From contig NC_090794.1 of assembly GCF_040054535.1 (NCBI RefSeq), positions 2,789,501-2,853,500 of the forward strand: 64,000 nucleotides of DNA, in the 5' to 3' direction. Source of the stretch: Antennarius striatus. Taxonomy: Eukaryota > Chordata > Actinopteri > Lophiiformes > Antennariidae. This document shows positions 17,030-34,305 of the stretch, piece by piece (position 1 is the stretch's first letter; every line of letters begins with the position of its first letter). Both the position numbers and the translations under genes were made by a program. The notes beneath the pieces were generated by a model that saw only the letters and a list, made by a program, of their open reading frames with translations, ran no database searches and was not told the DNA's origin.

Positions 17030-17802
17030 TGGAGTCTACCAACTGTGAAAATACGTAGGGCTCCGTTTTTGACAAAAAAAAAAAAATCCACAAATTTTAT
17101 ATCCGTGTTTCATATCGCAGAATTATTTGTATCTTGAAACAAAATAATTAATTATCTTAACCGGATTTGTTGATAAACTGCACGGTAGAGTCGTTTTGTT
17201 GTTTTTATAAATTCACTTACATTGGCTACCTCTACACTTGGTACGCCCCTTTCACCTTTGACCTCTAATGATGCGGCTAACATCCTTGCTAGCGAAGTGT
17301 GTTCTTCAAAAGCAAGCAAAAATGTCTTAATTTGGGGAGGATAGAAAATTTACATATTGTGTATATGTTTCGACTGGACATCTATGATCAAATATATCTC
17401 ATATTTAATGGTACGTTGCAGATAAAATTGTCGTTCCATATCATTTGCACTCACAGGATAAGACGTAGTTAGCATGCTAGTGGACGGAGTTTGCCGGGTA
17501 ATATGTTCCCATGTTGTATTAACAAAAATTAGCCGTGGCTAGCTAGAACTCTGTGTTTACTTTCGATTTTCCTCCTTTTGGATCAACTTTGCATGTTCTA
17601 CACTGTCCGATCCTGTTTTACATCATAATTTCAGATGACTTTGGAACAATATTTGTTAATTTTCTTTGTTCAGTTCAGTTGTTTTGTATGCTAACTTGTA
17701 ACTGAAGCTGCAAAGAAACCACGCAGGACAACTTTTTAATGATTTTAGGATCAATTTAAAGTTGTACACGTTATAATTTTCCAGCTTTACAACTGAGGAA
17801 AG
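17030..17802. promoter_or_regulatory. Shared divergent promoter region of ndufb1 and cpsf2
   Basis: The first exon of ndufb1 (minus) and the start codon of cpsf2 (plus) are less than 0.8 kb apart. The sequence ccag at 17781-17784 before the cpsf2 ATG looks like an acceptor, so cpsf2 probably has a noncoding first exon further left, perhaps ending at the GTAATA donor at 17498. That would bring the two starts to within a few hundred bases. The stretch is not strongly GC-rich and I see no clear TATA box. A bidirectional promoter is inferred from layout only. Confidence 0.5.
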
Positions 17803-22482
<4,680 letters not shown>

Positions 22483-22778
22483 CGGCGGCGGCGACGACGC
22501 CAGAAGAGCGCCACAGACGAGACTTCGCCCACAGGAGACGAGCTCACCTCCACCTCCGGCTGTTTCACAGCAGAACTTGTTGTACATTTTCCCTTTTGTA
22601 GTTTGCCTGTTTTTTTTATCATCAGTCTCCCTCCAGAAAGCGAGGAGGTGTCTCCCCCCCCCCCCCTTCCTGGACCAACGTCTCTTCCTGAACTGACTCG
22701 TATCCCCCCTGACCCTGTTTCTAATCTACAGTCACATCATGAATCCGTGGATAGAAGCATTTCTCCTCGATCTTTGTC

Positions 22779-22784
22779 ATTAAA
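22779..22784 (+). promoter_or_regulatory. Candidate cpsf2 polyadenylation signal (ATTAAA)
   Basis: ATTAAA about 300 bp after the cpsf2 stop, followed by a T-rich stretch and a GT-rich stretch (gtggctgtgtttcaggtgt) that fits a downstream element. No AATAAA lies between the stop and this site. Confidence 0.6.
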
Positions 22785-23428
22785 CTCTTATTTTTTTCAA
22801 ATAAGGGTCACTTTTGTGGCTGTGTTTCAGGTGTCCACAGGTAGGGCTGGGTTCTGTTTGGAATGTCTGAGTTCAAAGTTCGTATGAGATGCTGGAGGAT
22901 AAATCTGTTGCGTCCTTCAAACCAGAATCATCCTGTATTTAGATTGATTCTTCAAGTTAGGAAATTTAAAAATTAGTAGGCGGGGCCTCCTGGCTGGGGG
23001 GCGTGGCTCTCCGTAGCATTCTAGGTGCGTTTGATTTACTAGCAGGCGCACCTGTTCCTGCGGAGACACCAGATGGAGACATTCTCATCCGTATTGGATC
23101 AGCCTCACATCCAACCTGCTCCAACCCACTGGTGACCCCCCCCCCCCCTACTGTGGAGTGCCAAGACTGCCCCCCTCCTCCACTTTATATGTTAGGTCGT
23201 TATTTCCCAGCGCACAATTCGGTTCACCTCCCTGACAGGTTAAAGAAAAAAATAATGAAACTGCTCAGAGGTTTGTTTTCTTTCCCCCCCCACCGCTGAG
23301 GTAGATCCTTAACAGCAGAATGTACACACACACACACACACACACACACAAATACACACACCCCTGCCTGCAGGCGACACGTCATCAACCCACACTGATA
23401 GCCTGTTAAGCAATCAGAGGAGGCCTCA

Positions 23429-23431
<3 letters not shown>

Positions 23432-23481
<50 letters not shown>
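23432..23481. repeat. (GT)n microsatellite
   Basis: About 25 uninterrupted GT units, 80 bp after a CA array at 23324-23350, so the two could pair as an inverted repeat. Confidence 0.95.
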
Positions 23482-23482
<1 letters not shown>

Positions 23483-26400
23483 CATGCACGTGGCTGGAGG
23501 AGTTGGACTTGAGCTGAAGCGCGGGCTGTTTATTTATTTATTTTTATTTTTTTATGCAGTTGCATAACGTACAGTTTTGCACTTTAGAAACATTAAAATT
23601 TAAATGCTCTTTTTTAATCCGTGGCTCACAGAGAAAGAGACAAACACACACACACACACACACACACACTAAAAAAAAAAAAGTTCCGTGTCCAGAAACA
23701 CACCGGGTTGTCTGTTTATTTCCTCCCGGCCCCTCCTGAACCTCAGTAACCCGACAGACAGAAGATGATGAATGATGAAGAGGAGGGAGAGGAGCCACCA
23801 GCTCTGCCCAGTCACTACTTTTCATTTTGATAATTGACCGTCACCGCCAGAACCGTCCATCAGCTAATCCTCTTAGCTCTCATAATGCTGACTCTGTCAC
23901 AGAAGCCCGTTTTAATGTAACGAGCGGCTAAGCCTCGGAGCGCGGGGCCCCGCTCTGCTGCCCCCTGGAGGCGAGGAAGAGAACTGCATCCTGACTCAAC
24001 AAGTGCTTCCCCATCCCTCCTTTTCCAAGGCTGTCCTGTCACATCATAAATCCCCAACCTGCCCCCTACACACACACACACACACACACACACACTGTAC
24101 TCTCTGGCAGGAGGGCTTTACTCAGAAGCATCTCGGCCGGTCGTGCGTCGCCATTCATCTGTGTGGATTGGAGGATGAATGAGTTTAATCCCTTTTGAAT
24201 TCCCGGTCTGCTCGCTAAGCAGACCACTTAATGCCAATGACATCAATGTAATAATGTGGAAAGGGGATGGATTTCTATGAAACCTCACAATATTCAAACA
24301 TAAGGCACCAAAAAAAAAAAAAAAAAAAAAAATCCCATGATGCACCAGCAGCTTCGAAAATGAAACACGACCCCTTTGAAATTCTTGGAGCTTCTTCGCT
24401 GTTTTATGGTTGGAAGCTGTTTGAGAATACGTTGGGGGTTTTGTTTTTGTTTTTTTAAATCTTCATCCATCCCGCTGAAGTTTTACATTTGCTGGTGTTG
24501 GAATTTAAACTCCTCTTTGTATTTTTAGTCGCCGGTTTTACCGTCAAGACCTACAATAAAAGGTGGTGCTGAACAGGAATCCTGAATTACAACGTTACCA
24601 CGGTGATCCTCTTATGCAAACGCAAACTGCTCTTCACACCGATCCACACAAAAAAAAAAAAAAAAAAGGAGATGCTCACAAATCCACAACCCCCCCCCCT
24701 GCTGCCAGATTATCCACCGTCCATAATAATAGCACAGCTTGCTATTTCTTCCTTTTTTGATGAAACAATGCGTTTTGTTGTGAGGATTCGTTCCTGCGTC
24801 TGATCCCCCGCTGGGCCGTCACCGTCATGTGTGTGTGTGACACTGGATCACGACGGATTCATTTGCTCGGGGTCGGTCACAAACGGTGCATTCTTCTCAC
24901 ACACAAACACACACACACACACAAACACACACACAATCTGATTTCTTGGACGCACATTCTCGGGCTCCGGCCTCTCGGCGTTCAGGCTGACATGTGTTTT
25001 CAGCCAGTCAGCAGAATGCAACCTGGCTGGCGTGCTCTTTTCCGCCCGGCACATCAGAGGTAAAGGCCTCATCCGATGTGACTCGTCTGACACCGCCCCA
25101 AGAGCTGCCCTGCCCATCATTAATTCAAACACAGAAACCAGGGTAGGGGTAGGAGGGGATTAGTTCTCCTTGTTTACCCCTGCAGACGTGACTCCTAAAC
25201 TGCGGGTGCCTTCCCCGGCGTGACACGAGGGGCCGCGTGTCGGCGATGAATCATCGGGAAGCGATGTGGAAAAACAAGCGCAGGCCGGGAAAGACGAGTG
25301 TGAATCCAGAGGAGTGAGTCAGCGCCACGACGGTTCATCTTTGTGCAGCTCGGTGTAGAGGCCAACACCACATCGGCCTGCATCCACCTGCAGCGGGACG
25401 CAAGATACCGACGTAATTGTAGGCGGGCCACATCCGGCCCTGGGGCCGTATTGGGGACTAATCCAGATTTATATCCGGATGGTCCCGTCCTGCGTCGATG
25501 ATTCTCATCCTTGCGTCGCTCACATCTTTTGGTCACGTTTGCTTTGCGTTCACGCACACGCGTGACGCTGGCCGCGTCGCTACGGTTACAAAATTGTTCC
25601 CCCCAGATGATGCTAAACTGTGCTAAACAGCGTTTCACACTTGGGATGAGCTGACGTGTTGATGGCTAGCAGTGTCTTCTAGGGAAAAACCCAGCACAAC
25701 GTAACGCCTTTGAGCAATGACATCCAATAATTTTACTTACAATGCCTTCCAGCACACGCTTCAGCACATGACCGAATGTTCCGCAGCGACTCTCACGCTG
25801 CAGACGAGGTCACATGACCAGGAACATGGAGACAGCAGAGAAGAATAAAACCTGACTTTAATTAGCTGAAACCAAAGAGTCAAAGTGGGCGGGGCCTCGG
25901 CTTTGATGTCTGTTGGTGCTAAAACGTCCTTATCATAACTCCAAGGCTTTTTTATTTTTTTTATTTATTTTAATTTGCATCACGGGCGTTCAGATTATTT
26001 CAGGAACCAATGTTTCTGATAACTTCTCCATCCGACAACTCCTACCCAACCTCCCACCGCACGACGCGGAGCTCCTACAGGGAGTAAAATCAGCAGGTCT
26101 CACAGTCGGCGAAAAAGTGGCCTCGGCGACGGTTGCCAGGTTGAGAAAGATGTACTCTAACGATGCAAAGCTGGAGATCTTCCGCCCTCCATCTGTTTAT
26201 GGGATGGCGGTAGTGTCACCTTGTCGTCAGCAGAATCAGCCCCACTTCCACACGGGACATCCCATCACCGGATAGCCGCATCCTGAAAGAACACACTGTT
26301 CTTCATCTGGATCTGCCTTCGTCAAGGTTGACCCACCGCACGATAATTATTGGATGTGTGAAGCGACGTCTGCGTGCTCAGATAGATTTACGGTCACAAA

Positions 26401-26606
26401 CACAAGGAGTGTCTGTTGTTTTTTTTTTGTGTGTGTGTTTTTAAAAACCTTGACCAGGCTTAGTTAAGCTGAGCTCAGCCTCGTTGTTGAGGCTATAAAA
26501 ACCAGGTCGGCGTCAGGGAACGGCGGCGGTCACGGCTAAAAGACGTCCATGTAGGGGATCTAATGGAGCAACAATCTCCTGAGTTAAAGTCGGACGGTTT
26601 AACGAC

Positions 26607-26664
26607 CCATCCATCCAACCATCCATCCATCCATCCATCCATCCATCCATCCATCCATCCATCC
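26607..26664. repeat. (CCAT)n tetranucleotide microsatellite
   Basis: About fourteen CCAT/ATCC units with one CAAC interruption near the left end. The apparent Pro/Ser/Ile/His open frame over it is an artefact of the repeat. Confidence 0.95.
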
Positions 26665-28611
26665 TTGGACTTGTTTGGGATGAGCAGAACCTTGAACGTC
26701 TACCTCCGCCTGAACTTATTTATGGTTCTCTCACGAAGCAGAAAGAGACAAAGTGATCCAGAAGGCGCATCTGTTCTGTGGCTCCTCATTGGCAACCCCC
26801 CCCCACACCCCCCACCCCCCCACGCAAAATATTACAAAAAAAAATCCGCTGACAGCTTTTAGAGAATGTCTCTCAGGCAAACAGACAAACATTCAGAGAG
26901 ACAAACAAACACAAGTCAAGACGATCACGTTGTCTCCTCCATCTCCTGCTGGTTGGGGGTGGTGGGGGGGGTGGTGGGGCGGCGATTCAAACAGCCGCCG
27001 TCGTGATGGAACTCACCGGCGATCGTCATCGTGAGGTCACACACACACACACACACACACACCTGGCTTCCACATCTAACACAAAACACACACGTCTGCT
27101 TGCATTAAACCCCCCCCCCCCCCGGTCTCCCACCCACACATTGTTATGCTCGCTGCAGATCGGCGGCCGTCCTCCGGGTCTTGCAGACGCTAAAGGAGGC
27201 CATGTGTGTATGTTTGACCAAGCCCAGAGTGTAGAGCAAGCGGCTAAATCTCCGTAAGCAGGCCCCTGGCATCGCTCCCCCAATTGCCTGCCTGCTGTGT
27301 GGGCAGTGGCCTGGAGGGGGCTAATCCCTTGGCATGGGCACGAGTCACACATGTCGGTGTGTGTGTGTGTGTGTGTTGTGCAGAAGACCCAAGCTGCAGG
27401 ATAAGGACAACCCTGGCAACGGATTCAGAAAGCCCCGACTAATAACCTGCAGCGTCTGCGATGCTTCACTGAAAACCCGCAAAAAAAAAAAAAAGAAGTC
27501 TTGGCGTCTCCGTAGCGACGGCAGGTGACTTCTTCACACTGTACTGACTGTACACGCTCTGTACACACACACACACACACACACACACATGACGCGTGTA
27601 TTACCGCGACCTTGGTGCGTGGGAGCGTGAAGGTCGTCGACCTTTAGGCGGCAGAGGCTGTAAACATCGAGCCGCTGTTTCGGGCCTTCGTCAACCCGGG
27701 GTGTCAGGATGGCCGCAAGGTAACCATGCTGGTTACCGTGGTAGCAAAGGTGACCCCGGAGGCGGGAGACGCAACCTTTGCAGCCTCGACACACGTGACG
27801 TACTGCTTGGAATTTCAGTATAAAATTGCGCTTAAAACGCCTGGAATATGAGCAGAATTAGGAAATAAGAATAAATGCGAGGTTATGCTCGGGGGTGGGT
27901 TAGCTTAGCACAAGAAACAAAAGGGAATTAGCTTAGCTCAATGCTAACATAACAAAAAGATTTTTAGTTCAACAAATAAAAATCGATGAATAGTCTGACA
28001 ATGAAACCTTTAATATCATCGTAGCGCTACTAGTTGGTTTTTTATATAAAAGACAAATAAATAGATTTGACTTCTTATTTTTTTAATTCTTTTTTAATTG
28101 TTTTTTATTTATTACATTTTTTGATTTTATTTCTTACCTGAAACGACTCATTTTTCTGATGACTGTTCACACTGCGGTGGGATCGGCAGGAATCAGATCC
28201 CAATTCTGACATTTTTGACTTTTTATTGACTTTTTTTTTTTTTTTTTTACTTAATGTTTCAGAAATCAGATTTTTAATTGAAAGCTGTATGAAAATTAAA
28301 AAAAGAAAATTTAAATTTTTTAAAATTTATTTGAGTCCCTATATTTGATCCATGTTGTGGATTTACGACATGATTTCGAATCAATGTTTGCTGTGTGAAC
28401 GGAGCCCGACCTGCTCTTCTTATATACATGAAAGCTATTTTCTAAAGGGCAGAATGCACACGGTTCTATATTCTTGGGAGGGGTGAGGGGGGGGGGGGGG
28501 CCTTTAGGCTATGAAAAAGTAATTCACAGTAGCTGATGTGTAACTTCAAACGTTCTGCGTGATATCTAAATCAGATAAGCAGGCGGGTTGTGGAGCAGTT
28601 ATTAAAGGGGT

Positions 28612-28612
<1 letters not shown>

Positions 28613-28645
<33 letters not shown>
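28613..28645. repeat. (GT)n microsatellite followed by poly-G
   Basis: About 16 GT units run directly into a G12-13 tract. A second G-rich (GGT)n array follows at about 28710-28735. Confidence 0.95.
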
Positions 28646-28647
<2 letters not shown>

Positions 28648-29100
28648 GGGGGGGGGGTGTTGTGATCGGGACCCGGAATTTTATTGGATTTAGTTTCATA
28701 ACACACCGGGTGGTGGTGGTGGTGGTGGTGGGGGGCTGGATAGGGATCGCCTCGACGCGTAAATCCAAACCCGTGTTTTGATGCGCAAATAACAGGAACG
28801 ATTTCTCCACTCCTGAAGGGGGGGTAGATGCGCAGCTGATCCGAGGCTTCAAGCTGGCCGGTGGGGAGACGACGGAAGCAAAAAAAAGTGTTTTTCACCC
28901 CCCCCTCCCCTTATCTTCCCCCCCACTCCCTCTCTGTTTTACTGGCTGTGCGCACATGCAGTCTTCTGGAAAGTTAAAGGGACCCGGCCTGTTCGAGGTG
29001 GGGGGGGGGGGACACAGAGAGCAGCTGACGGTCCTCTGCCATCAGCATGGCTCCTCCTCACCGGGGGAGGGATTCACGTGAAGGGGGAGGCGCACGAAGT

Positions 29101-29696
29101 GAACAATCAACCTTGATGAGCAGATTGGTTTCACTCAACAGGCGCAGGTGCGTGGAGCTGCGCGCTTCCACGCTGAAGACCGGACACTGACGCATTTTCT
29201 TTCACCACCACCCCCCCACCACCACCACCCACCACCACCACCACCCCCCACCCATCCCCTCCTTCATCTCTTTGCAAAAAAAAAAAAAATACAGGAACTA
29301 CACGGACTGGTGGATGCGCAGCTGATGTTGAACCACGGGACAGGATGCGAGTCCCTCCGACGCGCATCTTCTCTGACAATCCGAATTCATTATCATCGCT
29401 GAATTGATTTTTTTTTTTTTTTTTTTGAGTGGGGGTGGGGTGGGGGGTGGGGTACGACCCGAATCGGGATTTGACCAGCGTGTCATCGCTCCCTCTTCAT
29501 CTGCGCGCAGGACGGGTTTGGAATGAGGACCACATCCCGGTGGTGTTCCGTTTGAGAACGGGAGAGAGAGAGAGAAGGGGAGAGAGAGAGAAAAGTGGGG
29601 GGGGAGGAGGAGGAGGAGGTAGAAGCAAACGGGAAGGCGATTTCTTCTGCTCTCAAGGACGCATAAAAAGTGGCCCCCGGCCGGAGCTGGTGAGGC
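29101..29696 (+). promoter_or_regulatory. Candidate promoter and 5' UTR of slc24a4
   Basis: The 600 bp before the slc24a4 start are rich in CpG, CCACC repeats (about 29203-29250) and purine-rich tracts. A pure purine run of about 36 bases at 29560-29595 is followed after one T by G8 and five GGA-type units to 29619, some 80-140 bp upstream of the ATG. No TATA box stands out. The transcription start cannot be placed from sequence alone. Confidence 0.4.
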
Positions 29697-29892
29697 ATGG
29701 AGCGGGACGACAGCGACGCGGTGAGCGCGTCAAAACAGACCATCATTGCGAAGATATTTAAAGTTCGCAAGAGGAGGGAGATGCTTGTCGTCCAGGTGTG
29801 TTTCATCTGCAGTGTCCTCTTCGTGGCGTGGACCATGTCGGCGGCTCTGACCAAGACAGGTGAGTCGATGGCTGGGAGATGCAACGAGAGAT

Positions 29893-29970
<78 letters not shown>

Positions 29971-30356
29971 GAGGAAAACGCTCCAGAAATCTGCAGTGGA
30001 ATCATGCACCCACGCACACGTCAGCTAATTTTAATTATGGGGATCCTTTCTCATATCGATTACCCCCAAGACGGATCGATACGCGTTAATGTCAAGGGCA
30101 TGAGATCGAGACATTCCCCGGGTGGTTTTTTTTTTTGGGGGGGGGGGTTCACACGGGAGCCAGGTCCCCCCCCCCACACACACACACACCACCCACGGTT
30201 CTTCTCCCACACACACGCAACCGGACGCGGCGCCTCGACGTCAGGAGGGTGGTTGGTTTAGAAAAATGCGCCAAAGCGGGACCGGGACGCGTTGGTGTTT
30301 CTGTCGTCACACTCAGGTGGAAGTCAGGTGCACGTGTTTGTTTTTGTGACATCTAG

Positions 30357-30412
<56 letters not shown>

Positions 30413-30715
30413 TCCGTTGGTTCTTCTATGCCGCAGTGTGCGCGCCGTAGCACCGGCACGTTTTTCAGCTCCACACGGGCGAGATTCGTGGTCACGGCAC
30501 GCGTCGTGCTCCACATGCAGGCAGCGATCGAGTAAACCAACCCCACCACCACCACCACCCTTACTCCCTCCACCCCTCCCCGGAATAGAACGCGGTTTCT
30601 GCTTCTGTTTGTTTGCTCGTTGTCCAATTTTTTTTTTCTTTTTCTTTTTTGGCGCGTCGTCGGTCACGCCACACCGGCGCTCAGCTCAGGGTCGCAGCTT
30701 AACGCTGCCATCGTG

Positions 30716-30749
<34 letters not shown>

Positions 30750-30771
30750 TGGGGGGTGCTCACGCTCCATT

Positions 30772-30850
<79 letters not shown>

Positions 30851-31106
30851 AATCACTCTCCAGGCATCATCAACGCGTCCAGGTTCCGCGTATCCACAGA
30901 AAAGAGGCTGATTTTTACGCAGAGGCCAACGAGGATGTAAAGGTGGTCGTGGGGGGTGTGTGTGTGGGGTGGGGGGGTAGGTAGGTGGTAGAGGGGATTA
31001 CAGTACTGGGAATGCTTTTACAGGAATATTGCAATATTCATAGCTGATGCCTGAGGTGTGTGTGCGCTTAGCTAAAGACTCGGATGGCTGATCATGCGTG
31101 ATGGCG

Positions 31107-31158
<52 letters not shown>

Positions 31159-34100
31159 TTATGTAATCCAGAGAGCAACCTTGACATTTTGCTGGTGAAG
31201 AGGATTTGTGACACGGAGCCGGGATCAGAGGTTAACGAGACACAAAGAAAACTGTTCCACAAATGTTTTATTTATTGTTAAAATAGAGATTTCTAAATCT
31301 TTATTTTTCCTGAGAGCTTGTTGTTGGTGCCCCCCCCGCCCCCCTCTCTGGCCTCCCTCCCTTCACATCAATTCTTCTCTCGGCCCCATCCCATCCCATT
31401 CCCAGGAGATCATCTGTCAATCTGCCACCATGTTGGGCCACATGGCTTGAAGGTGTCCATCATCTCACCCCCCCCCCCCCCTCACCCTCCTCACCCCCCC
31501 CAGATCACTAACGGATGAATTGGGAGTTTTTATTAATTACATTAAAAAACAACAAGAGGCTTAAAAGATTATTCTGGAATGATATCATACACGCCAGTGC
31601 AAATCTCTTATCTCCAAAGGCGGGCAGTGGGAGCCAAAGTACCCCCCCCCACCACCACCACCACCACCACCACCATCCCTCCCCATCCCTGACTGATGTC
31701 TCCTTTTATTTATTTTTATTTAATCAAGTCCTCCTGACTCGCACGCCCATTTCCACGCCGTGATGTTGGACAGACGGCGATTCTTTGTGGATGTTCATGC
31801 ATGGGGGGGGGGGGGGGGGGACGACACAATGACATTGGCTGTGGTGGGATTTCACGGTGACATGCATGAGAAGTACCCCCCCCCCACACACCCACCCACC
31901 CTGAACCCACGAGATCCAAAGCTGACCATAATCAGATCTAATTGAATAGCTTTGGCCTTCTCATCTTTCATCTGTCGCCACGGGAACAAGCGTGTGTCAC
32001 GTCACAGTAAAACATTTGATTGATGGTAGTGTGTGTGTGTGTGTGGGGGGGGGGTGATGTGCTGACTGGTCCAGATGGATGGGATTTGATGCACTACTCC
32101 TGAGTTTAAGGGGGGTGTGGTGCAACACGCTGTCGTGTGTCTGAGGTGCCTGTCTTCATCTCTTTTTTTGGGGGGGGGGGGGCTCTGCTTTGACGGGTAT
32201 CAGCAGACTGACGTGACGTTTGAAGTTGGGGGAGGCTGTGTGTTGGACACGTTTAAGGAGAACGCGTTAACAGCTCCAGAGTGGGGGGTGGGGGGTGTTG
32301 ATGGATGCTCGTCCTTGGTCCGGCTCCTCCCGGTTGATGCTGATTGAACGGAACTGAAGGATGACATTTCCTCCGTGGAGATGCTGCCGCTTGCCTCCAC
32401 ACCCCCCCCCCCCCACCTTGGGATGCTCGATAAAATAAAATCAGAATCAGAAAATCCATGAATCTGTTTGAAACCATCACTGCTGTGAAAAAAAAAATCA
32501 ATCGAAGACGTCTCGGCCCCAGTCAACTGATTCCTCCCCCCCCATATCCAACCGGAGAAATCTCAATTCAGACGGTAACGTCATGGTAGATTTAAAACAA
32601 ACGGGGAAACGGCGTTCATTCTCATGTGTCGTCCTGCACATGACTCTTGATGGTCACCATGACGATGCAATGATGGGTTTTGTTTTTTTTTTTTTTTTTT
32701 GGGAACGCATGGCCCTCCCGTGTCCTTCCCCTTGGTGTTGCATCAGAAAACTTTTTTTCCTCAAGGGAGATGAAGCATTTTCATGTTTTTTAAAAAAAAT
32801 TCTTCTTCTGAATATCAGGAGCATCTGTATCCTTGGAAACATGTTTTTCCAGTTGAATAAAATGAAAGCTAATAACCCCTTAATGTGGGGGGGGGGGGTG
32901 GTTTGGTCTCTCTTTTGGGGAGCCAGCAGCCTCCTCCTCCTCCTCCTGCAGGGGATGTTAGCCCAGCGCCTGCTTGGTTGTCAGGCTGACTAACTATAAT
33001 GGATCGAAAGCCATTAAATGACGACCTTTCTGTGTTGGCACACCAAAAAATGCAATTAGATGTAGACAGACTGAGGGTGGGGGCAGCGCTGCTTAAAAAA
33101 CAGGAACTCAGTGTGAAGAAAAACCAGATTATTGATTTCAGATGCGTACTGATTCAATTTAGACGAACAAACATTTGGAAAAGGGCTCTTAAATCTACGT
33201 GAACTGGTATTTCTCGCATTTAGCTCATCTCTTTGCTGTAAATTCAGCTTTTTTTTTCATATTTAATCTCTCCCGGTCTCACAGGTTTTACCTGTGAATT
33301 CAAATCGTGAGACTAGTAGTTGCGATAAATAAGAATATCACATCAAATGATTTTTTTATGGTATGTTGGAGAGTTTTTCACTCTTCAGAGAGCTTGAAAT
33401 CGAAGAGCATCTGTCTTGACCTCCAGCAAGAGAGATATCCCCCTTTTTTTTGGGAGTCTAGATGCTGGTGGTGGCGGCGGCTGATGGATGTGTAGAACCT
33501 GCTGAAGGATAAAATCAGTGACTCTTGAAGATAGAAACTGGGAGGTTGCGCAAAAAAAGCAGCATGAATGAACTCTAGGTAGATGTAGATATCTACTTTA
33601 TTAACTCCAACAACGGAGGATGACATTTTAAAAAGAGCAGCGACGTGATTGGCTGACCGTGAAGGTGTCGCTTTTGCTATTGGGTGGATGCGATTCGCTG
33701 ACGACGCACTTAACGGCTCGGATTGTTTTTTTTAAGTCTTTTTTTAATTTTATTTAAAAGACATGCCTTCATTGTTTATAAATCTTTCATAATTGCAATG
33801 CTAGAAAGGGAATCGGGAATTACGTGGCGACGTTTCGATGTGAGGCTGACGCTTAAAAGCCGCGATCTTGTGAGTCTATTTGAAGTGAAAGTCACGCACA
33901 AGCGTTGTGTAACTTCTAGTTAGGAAGTTTTTGTTTTTTTTGTAATGTCCTCATTATGAAGGCTTAAGAGCAGTTTTAAAAAAAAAAAGAAACCCACAAA
34001 CATGGACGCTGCTGCTCCTCCCCAACCCCCCCTCTGTGGAAACATAATGGCACGGCAGCTGCATGTTCGCTGGTGGCCAGATGAGAATATCATGTCTACA

Positions 34101-34273
34101 TAAGTGAGAACTTTTAAGGGATTAATGAAAAGCAATTTTTATTTGGGATTAATGGCTGTTGTCATGGATGTTTTTTGGGCCGTGAGATGTAAAACATGCA
34201 AAGTGCGGTTTGACTGTTTCCAGGCAGGAAAAGCCTTTTAGATTTAACCTGAATTTATTCACCCTGAATAGAA

Positions 34274-34305
<32 letters not shown>

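Larger units (their letters stand above)
22785..29100. other. cpsf2-slc24a4 intergenic region, microsatellite-rich
   Basis: No spliced gene is seen. The stretch is filled with simple repeats: CA/GT arrays near 23324-23350, 23432-23481, 23645-23669, 24068-24095, 24899-24934, 27039-27062, 27355-27377, 27563-27589 and 28613-28645; (CCAT)n at about 26607-26664; and poly-C, poly-G and poly-A runs. A 120-codon open frame at 25913-26275 has no family I recognise. Regulatory elements for slc24a4 could lie here but none can be named. Confidence 0.6.

Noticed and set aside
29483-30984. Several 80-160 aa frames of Cys-Val or Thr-His repeats around slc24a4 exon 1
   Set aside because: They are (CA)n/(GT)n arrays read in different frames; only the 29697-29859 exon has family support.
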